Below, piece after piece: positions 17,993-24,891 of a stretch of 48,093 nucleotides of DNA. The stretch's first letter is position 1. Each line of letters opens with the position of its first letter. This stretch comes from CALFBG01 sp045110315 (GTDB lineage Bacteria > Bacteroidota > Bacteroidia > Chitinophagales > Saprospiraceae): contig JBGCFY010000004.1 of assembly GCA_045110315.1 (NCBI GenBank), positions 1 through 48,093 of the forward strand, read 5' to 3'. The notes beneath the pieces were generated by a model. The model worked only from the letters and a program-made list of their open reading frames with translations. It ran no database searches and had not been told where the DNA came from. Position numbers and translations under genes: made by a program.

Positions 17993-19285
17993 CTAAAGAG
18001 CTTCCTTCAAAACCTTACGGTTTTTTTTGTTCCAGAAGGGTTTTAGATAGGCTTTTCCCATATTATATATTAAAAAGAAAAGAACAAAGATAAAGAAACT
18101 TGGCGTCAATATCTCTCCAATCGCATAAGATGTACCTACCCAATCTCCTTCGGTGAGGGTTGCATTGAGTTTACTAATGGTGGTAGCCAGTAATGCTGGA
18201 TACGCTAGGATTAGACCAATTAGAATTTGTGGAATTTTATAAAAAATATAGATAAAAAAGACATTGCTTAATAAAGCATAAACAGCTAAAAGTATTTTTT
18301 CTTTTTTTTGAATACGAAAGAGATAAGGAGTTGTTTCTGTTTTTTTACCAGTCCATTTATCGTAATAGTATTTGACCAATTCCCAAGACCGTTCCCTTAA
18401 ATTAGGAACTCCAATCAGGTCAGAATAAATCCAATATCCATCAAATCGAAAGAATGGATTGAAATTAAAAACGATGGCCAGAGAAACCAAACTAATTAAG
18501 TAACTCAAAAAATTGTTGGGATAATAAAAGGAAATGCCAATTAGAAAAGCACTAAAAATTAGGTGAAAATAAATGCCACCAAGATCGACGATAGTACGTT
18601 GTATTCTTGTAAGTTTCCAGACGTCCGTTACATCTGCGTACAAAATGGGAAAGTATAAATAGAAACCATACCCAATATTACCAAACTTTGCACCGTAACG
18701 ATGACTTGCCGTTGCGTGACCGATTTCATGAAACAAAAAAGAAATCATATACAGTAGGTACAATAATGCTAAACTGGTAATCGGAATATTTGTAATGGAA
18801 AAGTCTACAGTTTGAACAAAATAAAAATAGTAGACGTGCAGTAACACGAGTGCAGGAAAAAGTACCTTGAGTACCATTGGGTGGTAGAGGAAAGAGAGTT
18901 GTTTAATCAGTGGTGCGGCTGTTTCTGATTTAAGTAAATCGTGCTTCCAATATACATAATTGGAGAGTAAACTTTTATCTTTTACCCCGATCGTTTCATC
19001 TTGTAAAATGCCATGTGGACGAAGATATTGATCTAGAATCCAGCTAAATTCATTCAGGCTGCAGTTCACGCCTTTGAGCGCTGCATACTCTTTTGCGAGT
19101 ATTTCTAAAGGAAGGTCTTTTTGGAGTAATCGAATTAAGTCAGCCATCCCTTTGTTGATTTCAAAACGTTCGGTGTCTAATTCTAGAAGATATTGTTTCT
19201 CCTCGTGGGAAGTGTGAAAATCCAAGACTTGGACTCCTTCCTTTAGTTTATAAGTATTTTGTAATTCTTTTTCCGCTACTTCCAT
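17993..19285 (-). CDS. M50-type intramembrane zinc metalloprotease with RRE/PqqD-like N-terminus
   Basis: A 430-residue membrane protein. The zinc site HEIGH is at residues 186-190 and the second M50 motif (NFNPFFRFDGYW, 274-285) supplies the expected Asp in FDGY. At least six hydrophobic helices surround these. The N-terminal ~95 residues are soluble and resemble a PqqD/RRE winged-helix fold (LELDTERFEINKGMADLIRLLQ), the domain that binds leader peptides in RiPP pathways. Membrane M50 enzymes with such an N-terminus are known next to peptide-maturation genes and are thought to cleave or export modified peptides. This is the last gene of a - strand run that contains a radical SAM maturase and a candidate precursor, so leader removal is the likely role (inference). 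The RRE assignment is by pattern and is less certain than the protease. Confidence 0.82.
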   Translation of the reverse strand: MEVAEKELQNTYKLKEGVQVLDFHTSHEEKQYLLELDTERFEINKGMADLIRLLQKDLPLEILAKEYAALKGVNCSLNEFSWILDQYLRPHGILQDETIGVKDKSLLSNYVYWKHDLLKSETAAPLIKQLSFLYHPMVLKVLFPALVLLHVYYFYFVQTVDFSITNIPITSLALLYLLYMISFLFHEIGHATASHRYGAKFGNIGYGFYLYFPILYADVTDVWKLTRIQRTIVDLGGIYFHLIFSAFLIGISFYYPNNFLSYLISLVSLAIVFNFNPFFRFDGYWIYSDLIGVPNLRERSWELVKYYYDKWTGKKTETTPYLFRIQKKEKILLAVYALLSNVFFIYIFYKIPQILIGLILAYPALLATTISKLNATLTEGDWVGTSYAIGEILTPSFFIFVLFFLIYNMGKAYLKPFWNKKNRKVLKEAL

Positions 19286-19361
19286 TTACTCATTTTATAT
19301 TTTAAAACAACGTCTTTAAAAAATAGATTGGAACTATTCGTATTGGTCTCCTTATTTGACT

Positions 19362-20033
19362 TTAGAGTAAAGAGACAACACTTTCTATTTCCGTATTCAT
19401 AGCTTGCGTTTTCAAGCGTTGGTATTGTTGTTCAAATTCTTCTTGCAAGTAATTATTTTCTGGAGCTTTACTCAAATACTGTTTTAGAAAAGATAAATGA
19501 AATAAGCTTTCCGTTAGCTCATCCTTTGGATAACTAAGGTTGTGATAGAGAAATTCTTTTAGACCGAGATAGTACCAATTAACCCATTCTTCAACGGCGG
19601 ATATTTCTTTATCCATTGTAGTATAGATGGAATTTGTTGATAAAAGCACATAACCATAGTTCAAACTCCTGATCAATCCGTTAAAATTTTCTTGTTGTGC
19701 TAAAGTTGCATTCAGTTCGCTCGTGAGTAAATCAAAATATAAATATAAATACTCCTGTTTATCTTTTAATTGCCGTAAATGAAAAATCGAACTTCTAAGT
19801 ATAAGTTGTCTTAAGATGTTTAGTTGCTCCATTTTTTCAAGGAATGGAAGTTTTTCTAACTGAACATGGATAAAACAATAGATGGCTTTCTCTTTTGGTA
19901 GCTGCCAACTAGAGCGAAACAAATTTGAAACTACTCTTGGTAGATGCTGCATTTCTAAGAGGATAGAATGAAACAATAGTTCTTCAAATACAACGTAGTT
20001 TTTTATCGATAGGTCTAGTGTAAGTTCTTTCAT
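19362..20033 (-). CDS. Uncharacterised helical protein in the isoprenoid/RiPP locus
   Basis: A 223-residue protein, strongly helical and rich in Leu, Gln and aromatic residues, with no signal peptide, membrane helix or recognisable catalytic motif. Its start overlaps the stop of the terpene-cyclase-like gene as ATGA, which suggests translational coupling. A 76-bp gap separates it from the M50 gene. No Asp-rich prenyl-diphosphate motif is present, although the all-helical make-up would be compatible with a degenerate isoprenoid-synthase fold or a scaffold for the neighbouring enzyme. I do not recognise the family. Confidence 0.6.
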   Translation of the reverse strand: MKELTLDLSIKNYVVFEELLFHSILLEMQHLPRVVSNLFRSSWQLPKEKAIYCFIHVQLEKLPFLEKMEQLNILRQLILRSSIFHLRQLKDKQEYLYLYFDLLTSELNATLAQQENFNGLIRSLNYGYVLLSTNSIYTTMDKEISAVEEWVNWYYLGLKEFLYHNLSYPKDELTESLFHLSFLKQYLSKAPENNYLQEEFEQQYQRLKTQAMNTEIESVVSLL

Positions 20034-21019
20034 TTTTTGGCTAGGCTTAAATATTCCAAAACTAATAAGTCGCTAATGGCACTTGCACCATACCATCCTC
20101 CTGGACCATAAAAAAAAGGAGAAGGACTATAGTATTCTTTTAATTGTAGAAAAGAACGCATTAAGTTTAGCTTAGCTGAAGCGTTAGTTGTTCCTTCGCA
20201 GTAGGCTAGTGCATTTTGGGTAAAGGCAAAAGAGAGAAAATTGCTAAATACAAATTTTCGCATTTGTAATTTCACGTTGAGTTGTTTATAAAGTAGAGGA
20301 TACGCTTCTTTGTTTTTGGGAAAATGATAAAATAACTTAGCTAATTGATACATTAAAAATGGAAGAGACTGATAATAAAGAGAAAAATAGAGTTTCCCAT
20401 TTTGCTGTAATACTTTTTGAGACCATGCAACTACTACTTTAGGAATTAAATTCAAGGAGCGAGAAGCCAGTAAATATTCCACAATATTGAGGTTGACGGA
20501 TAAGTCTGCATCAGCGTGTAAGAAACTGGCAGGAATTTCCCCCGTCCATGTTTCAACTAGTTGACCTTTTTCGTAAGTGTCGAGTAGTTGGCAATTGTCA
20601 AAGTCCGTTCTCGCAGGAAAAGATTTTCTGACCACGGAAGTATCATCCCAATCGGTAAAGTATTCTTGTCGACTAAAAAAAGACCAAAGTCCATTTTCTT
20701 TTTCTTGACTAGCTAAAAGTTTGCGAATCCTCAGTTTATTTTCTGCACTAAGTAAATCCCCAGGAATATCGGCTTCCCAAGAAAGTAGAATTGCACTCAT
20801 GAAATTAGTGAAAATATTTTGAGCAGATTGTTCTAGCAGTGGATGCAAGATGACACTACTAACTTCTCCACGAGCATTTACGGCTAAATTAAGATATTGG
20901 ATTCTTTCTTTTTTGAAGGCGACCCAATCTACTTCCTGCGCTTCTTTTACCACGCTGGGAACGTAGAGTAAGCGAGATTTACCAAACTGTTGATGTTCAT
21001 TTTGAAAAGCGTGGATCAT
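20030..21019 (-). CDS. Class II terpene-cyclase / prenyltransferase-beta-like protein
   Basis: A 329-residue soluble protein. Residues 123-128 read DWDDTS, the DxDDT(S/A) signature of class II terpene cyclases, where the central Asp protonates the substrate. Just before it, QEKENGLW (105-112) matches the QW motif (Q-x2-5-G-x-W) that staples alpha/alpha-barrel repeats. Later segments (DLSVNLNIVEYLLA, ~172-185; PGGWYGASAISDLLVLEYL, near the C-terminus) look like further barrel repeats of the squalene-cyclase/prenyltransferase-beta superfamily. At 329 residues it is about half the size of a full beta-gamma class II cyclase, so one barrel only is present. It is translationally coupled to the next gene and lies 59 bp after a class I isoprenoid-synthase-like gene. 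Whether it is catalytic on a prenyl diphosphate or a repurposed barrel is unknown. Confidence 0.65.
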   Translation of the reverse strand: MIHAFQNEHQQFGKSRLLYVPSVVKEAQEVDWVAFKKERIQYLNLAVNARGEVSSVILHPLLEQSAQNIFTNFMSAILLSWEADIPGDLLSAENKLRIRKLLASQEKENGLWSFFSRQEYFTDWDDTSVVRKSFPARTDFDNCQLLDTYEKGQLVETWTGEIPASFLHADADLSVNLNIVEYLLASRSLNLIPKVVVAWSQKVLQQNGKLYFSLYYQSLPFLMYQLAKLFYHFPKNKEAYPLLYKQLNVKLQMRKFVFSNFLSFAFTQNALAYCEGTTNASAKLNLMRSFLQLKEYYSPSPFFYGPGGWYGASAISDLLVLEYLSLAKK

Positions 21020-21078
21020 TTTCTATAAGCTAAGTTTAGAATAAGCGCTATTGGCCTTGTATGGGGAGCTATAAAATT

Positions 21079-21972
21079 CTAGCTCATAACTTCTATTTTT
21101 TCTATTTCCTGTGCAACAGTGTCCTCAATGTGTTGTTGCAATCCTTTGCTGTTTTTAGTATCATTAGCAATAAATTTTTTCCAATCGGTGCAGTCAATAT
21201 TTTCGAGAGACTCAATGGCTTGTTGATATAGTTGTAGCGCTTCTTTGATAGTAGTGACGGCATAATCCGCGTAAAAAATAACTCTTCCGATAGCATCTAC
21301 ATGAATTTCCGCTAACTGATCTTCCCATTTTTTATCTCGTATGACTTGTGTCAATAAATAGGAGTAGCGTTTTTCTTTTAAGTCGATACGCCAATCGATG
21401 AGGTCGTCTTTTAATTGCAATCCAGTAAAGTAGTGGTCAATGGAAAGTTCTAACTTCGGAATAAAACTACTTTGATCTGCCAAAAAACACATCGCAATAA
21501 TGGGAACTTTAGCAATGGTTGCTTTACCCGCAGCGATAGTATTAAAGCTTTCTCGGCTATAAGTTTGAATTTTTTTGAAATGTAACTTTTGCTCCAGCAA
21601 ACAAGCCTGAATAAACTGTCGATTATATTTGTTGTAATATTCCCAAAAAGCATGATCTACCGGAAAGAGTTGAACTAATTTGAGTTGAGCTTTTTCCCAT
21701 AGAATTTTTGAAAAAAACACCAACTCTTGCCAGTAACTTTCTTCTTGATTATCAATGACTCTATCGGTCGTCATTACGGCAATGTATAGCAAGTCTGAGA
21801 TGTAATTGACCTTTGTTTTTTGCTCAAATGATAAATTGGGAAAAGCTTCGTAAAATAACTTATCAAAAGAACTAAACTGAGAACTATCGGTAATAATATT
21901 TGCGTTGGATTCCTTAAAGGAAAACTGATATTCCTTGATAATATTTTCAATATCTCGATCAATAGTTTTCAT
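21079..21972 (-). CDS. Class I isoprenoid-synthase-like protein
   Basis: A 297-residue all-helical protein. GLQLKDDLIDWRID (184-197) matches the second Asp-rich motif of trans-prenyltransferases (xQxxDDxxD), used to hold Mg2+ and diphosphate. An earlier TTDRVIDNQEE (68-78) sits where the first Asp-rich motif is expected but is DxxxD, not DDxxD. A KxT/K-like segment between them (AAGKATIAKVP, 148-157) is in the usual place. Length fits the family. The ATG at 21972 is used; 308 bp separate it from the candidate precursor gene upstream. Together with the following class II-like gene it gives the enzyme pair typical of labdane-type terpene routes, but here beside a radical SAM maturase. The altered first motif leaves open whether it still makes or uses prenyl diphosphates. 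Confidence 0.7.
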   Translation of the reverse strand: MKTIDRDIENIIKEYQFSFKESNANIITDSSQFSSFDKLFYEAFPNLSFEQKTKVNYISDLLYIAVMTTDRVIDNQEESYWQELVFFSKILWEKAQLKLVQLFPVDHAFWEYYNKYNRQFIQACLLEQKLHFKKIQTYSRESFNTIAAGKATIAKVPIIAMCFLADQSSFIPKLELSIDHYFTGLQLKDDLIDWRIDLKEKRYSYLLTQVIRDKKWEDQLAEIHVDAIGRVIFYADYAVTTIKEALQLYQQAIESLENIDCTDWKKFIANDTKNSKGLQQHIEDTVAQEIEKIEVMS

Positions 21973-22076
21973 ATAAATTGATTTTGGATCGGTAGTAAAT
22001 TACACCAAGGCGTTTTTTGGGTGACTTACTTAATCGTAAAAGAATTTTTTGTAGTAACGGTAAAAGAAGATAAACA

Positions 22077-22115
22077 CGAGCGGAAAATAATAGGAAAAAA
22101 TATTTTTTCCGCTCG
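22077..22115. terminator. Strong hairpin upstream of the class I isoprenoid-like gene
   Basis: An 11-bp perfect stem (22077-22087 with 22105-22115), arms CGAGCGGAAAA and complement, with a 17-nt loop. No clean T-run follows on either strand, so it could be an mRNA stabiliser or processing site as well as a terminator. Confidence 0.45.
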
Positions 22116-22241
22116 GGTTTTGAAATGGTAATGAATAGATTGCTTTCAGGATTTAAATTGCTTTAATTTGAAACCTAAGCTCAGTAGTACCATAAGAAAA
22201 AATGATAGCCACCGAAGTAATATATTATCACCACGAGAATT

Positions 22242-22274
22242 AAAAAAGTAGCTTTACTAATTTTTAATAAAGCT
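22242..22274 (-). terminator. Candidate intrinsic terminator after the precursor gene
   Basis: On the - strand a 7-bp stem (22268-22274 with 22250-22256, AGCTTTA arms) is followed after two bases by six T residues (22247-22242). It begins 7 bp after the stop of the 42-residue peptide. The stem is short and AT-rich, so read-through into the downstream genes is plausible. Confidence 0.5.
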
Positions 22275-22280
22275 TCTATT

Positions 22281-22409
22281 TTAAGCCTTGTTAAATTGAA
22301 TGTAACAACCCATTTCAAGTCTTTCTTCTAATTTGTCAATAGAAAGGTTTTCATACAATTCAGGGTTCAATGAAACGATTTCTTTCTTGTTTTTTTTAAT
22401 TGAAGACAT
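22281..22409 (-). CDS. Candidate RiPP precursor peptide (42 aa)
   Basis: A small gene found by reading the gap downstream of the radical SAM maturase. It encodes 42 residues: a Lys-rich start (MSSIKKNKKE), a leader-like segment with NPELYENLSIDKL and EERLEM, and a short tail GCYIQFNKA. The single Cys35 and adjacent Tyr36 would be candidate modification sites. Charged-helical leader plus a short Cys-containing tail directly beside a SPASM maturase is the classic arrangement of a ribosomally made, post-translationally modified peptide. It lacks the double-Gly leader end common in other Bacteroidota precursors. The ATG is preceded by an A/T-rich stretch usual for this phylum. It lies 97 bp after the maturase gene and ends 7 bp before a terminator-like hairpin. 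Assignment rests on context; no homologue search was possible. Confidence 0.68.
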   Translation of the reverse strand: MSSIKKNKKEIVSLNPELYENLSIDKLEERLEMGCYIQFNKA

Positions 22410-22506
22410 AATTAATAATATTTAAATGTTAAGAAAAAATTTTAGGTCGAGTTTATAAAAACCTAAAACATGATATCCAATTTGAATTCAGAAGTGAGAA
22501 ATATGC

Positions 22507-24150
22507 TTAGACCACTTCTTTATTTTGTTCTTTATTTTGCTTCGTATTTTGAATATGTTCAATGTAAGCTCTGGGTACTACTTTCTGAAATGTTCTGGGA
22601 AAGCCGTCGCAATAGGAAGAGTTGTATCCTCTTCCTTCTGCAAGGGCATGCGCTTGGCAGCCACCACCACAGAAAAAGGCATATTTACATTTACTACAGG
22701 CTGGTGTCTTACTGATATTTCGACCGTACCAATGTGCCATTTCTTCCTCAAAAAATTCTAGTTTCTCTTTATAAGTACCAATTTTGTGTTTGTCCATTCC
22801 TACCGTTTCCCAGCAAGTGTATAAGTCTCCGCAAGGGTCAAAAATCAACATTCCTGTTTGAGCACCACAAAAAGTCGCTTTAAATGGCATCAAATTCCCT
22901 TTGTCTAAAACCTTAAGAATGGTTTCTCTTAAACCAAAATCTTGGCAACTAATCATATGTGCACTTGCCGGATTTTCCTTTACATCTTCATAATAACTAT
23001 CAATATACTTGCTGCGATTTAATAGTTGAATCCGATCAATTTCATCGTGTAAAGGGTTCTCTTTATCTCCGTCGTAATGGAAAACCAATTCCTTAAGGTC
23101 TTCCTGGTATCGATCTTCTTCCTTATTGAAGTCTATATATTGACTGTCCGGATCGTAAAAACCTTTGTCCTCAACTTCAAATGTTGGAGTCTTACTTGAC
23201 TTTACCGCTTTTAAGCTTTCTTCTGGTGTTGACATTATAACGTTGCAACTAATATTGTCATTAGAATCGCCATGAATTAGAGCAGAGTGCGCATAGAAGT
23301 TCTTATAATCAAAGAAGCCCAAGCTTTTAAATAATTCATTGACTGTTTTGATGTCTTCCAAATTGTTTAAGTCGGTATTAATACGAATGTTGACCTTGGT
23401 ACCAAGGTCAAGAGCAAGCTTGATATTAGTCATGATTTTTTCAAAAGAATTTCCATGTAAATAATGGGTTCTTCTTGCGTTATGTTTCTCTGGCGGACCA
23501 TCTACGGTGATTTGTAAATATTCAATTTTATTAGGTCCCAATAAGTGTGCAAAATGTTCTAAATCATAGCCATTGGTTACTGCTTGGAAAATATATTTTT
23601 CTTTAACGCCTCTTTCGACCATGTACTCAACAATATCCTTGTTTTCAACCAACAACGGTTCTCCACCATAAAGAATGATCGTATTGTAGTGTTGTTTTCG
23701 GTCTGGCTCTACTTCTAGCATAGTCTCATAAGCACGATCAACAGCATCTTTGGTAAATACTTTTTTGGACCAAGCTTTTCCATCATGAGAAATTGTATTC
23801 TCATAACAGTAAGGACATCTAAAGTTACAATCATAAGCAACCAAGAAGAGAAAACTCTTGATCATTGAATCTTTTTTGTGAAAGATATCTGCCATTTCAT
23901 AGACGACTTCTTTCTCCTCTACGGGAGATTTATCCGTAAGGTAGCCTCTCTCCGTTAATGTCTTAAATGTCTCTTCTTCAATAGGATAGTTGCCATTTTT
24001 ATCTTTTTTTGCACCCTTTCTTAAAAAAGAAGCAACATTTTCGGTTACCAAATCCATTGCTCCCGTATATCCATGCACGAGTAAAAAATCGTTATCTGCA
24101 TTCTCTAATTTTACAAATATGGTATAGAGTGACGTTCTGTAAGTTGTCAT
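22507..24150 (-). CDS. Radical SAM/SPASM peptide maturase
   Basis: A 547-residue enzyme. The SAM-binding 4Fe-4S motif CNFRCPYC is at residues 108-115 (Cys108, 112, 115) and YGGEP at 161-165. The C-terminus is a SPASM domain with cysteines in FCGAQTG, DPCGDLYTCWE, ACSKCKYAFFCGGGCQA and SYCDGF, enough for two auxiliary clusters. Residues 1-90 (LYTIFVKLENADNDFLLVHG, TGAMDLV) form a leader-binding RRE-like front as in other peptide-modifying members. Such enzymes install thioether, C-C or C-O crosslinks or epimerise residues in a precursor. A 42-residue candidate substrate follows immediately. A ~50-residue acidic insert (about residues 300-370) between the barrel and SPASM is unusual. No exporter is adjacent. 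The exact chemistry cannot be told from the sequence. Confidence 0.9.
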   Translation of the reverse strand: MTTYRTSLYTIFVKLENADNDFLLVHGYTGAMDLVTENVASFLRKGAKKDKNGNYPIEEETFKTLTERGYLTDKSPVEEKEVVYEMADIFHKKDSMIKSFLFLVAYDCNFRCPYCYENTISHDGKAWSKKVFTKDAVDRAYETMLEVEPDRKQHYNTIILYGGEPLLVENKDIVEYMVERGVKEKYIFQAVTNGYDLEHFAHLLGPNKIEYLQITVDGPPEKHNARRTHYLHGNSFEKIMTNIKLALDLGTKVNIRINTDLNNLEDIKTVNELFKSLGFFDYKNFYAHSALIHGDSNDNISCNVIMSTPEESLKAVKSSKTPTFEVEDKGFYDPDSQYIDFNKEEDRYQEDLKELVFHYDGDKENPLHDEIDRIQLLNRSKYIDSYYEDVKENPASAHMISCQDFGLRETILKVLDKGNLMPFKATFCGAQTGMLIFDPCGDLYTCWETVGMDKHKIGTYKEKLEFFEEEMAHWYGRNISKTPACSKCKYAFFCGGGCQAHALAEGRGYNSSYCDGFPRTFQKVVPRAYIEHIQNTKQNKEQNKEVV

Positions 24151-24891
24151 TTGTTAGGAAGTTTTAATAAGGTGTCTGTCAATGATTTCGTAATTGAAAT
24201 ATTGGAACCAAAATGATATAATTATCTAATTATGAATAGGCGTTTAGTAATCTTATTAATAGAAAAATTAATAGATCGAAGTGCTTACTTGGTAAGCCCT
24301 AATTAAGGGTTTAAAGAGCAGAAGTGTTGTTGTATTTATTTTTACTGTAGTTATTTTGTAGTAAAAATTGAAATCAATGTGTTGGTAATGAATGTAATAT
24401 ATTAATTTTTTGATCAAAAAAACAATATGTCGTATTTGTTTTTTAATGCAATACTTAATTCTATTGTAGGAGTATTCACTGTACGATAAGTTTGTTTTTT
24501 ATTGAATCAAGATATATAGTAGAAGCTTATTGGTATTTAGCTCCCGATTAGTTTACTACACTGTAATCTAAGTTAGTTGAAATTCATCATTCCACACTTA
24601 ATTAAACGGAGTCAATTTTTTGATTCACTAGATAGTTTCTCTCAAAGAATCTAATCCATTGCTTCATGGAATATCTAGTATTTCAATTTAATAAATGAAG
24701 TTGTGTTACCGTAGGTTTTAGTCGAAATGAATTTTTAGTTTCTTAACTACCTAATGCTTAATAAGCTTTTTGGAACCGAAAGCGGTTTTGCATAATGCCT
24801 AGTGTAGGTAGTATTACTAACTCAAAAAAATACTAACTTTGCACCAAACTATTTGATCCAAACATTTGTCGCCTAAGAAAATCACAAAAAC
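24151..24891. other. 741-bp divergent intergenic region
   Basis: Separates the radical SAM gene (-) from the GH-like gene (+) and must hold both promoters. One TAnnTTTG element is seen at 24834-24841 on the + strand. A 21-codon open frame on the - strand (24667-24602) shows nothing gene-like. Otherwise AT-rich sequence without recognisable features. Confidence 0.5.
24834..24841 (+). promoter_or_regulatory. TAnnTTTG -7 element for the GH-like gene
   Basis: TAACTTTG fits the Bacteroidota -7 consensus and lies 51 bp before the ATG at 24892. No clear -33 TTG is found at the expected spacing. Confidence 0.4.

Larger units (their letters stand above)
21973..22280. other. 308-bp spacer between precursor and isoprenoid genes
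   Basis: Contains two hairpins (22077-22115 and 22250-22274). On the - strand it also holds a short aromatic-rich open frame from a GTG at 22234 to a stop at 22181 (17 residues, ending YYFGGYHFFLWYY). No other gene is supported. Confidence 0.5.

Noticed and set aside
22470..22761. Two + strand frames across the end of the radical SAM gene
   Set aside because: They are antisense shadows of the SPASM coding region and show no own features.
24602..24667. 21-codon - strand ORF upstream of the radical SAM gene as a second precursor
   Set aside because: No leader-like segment, no Cys, and nothing resembling the 42-aa peptide.
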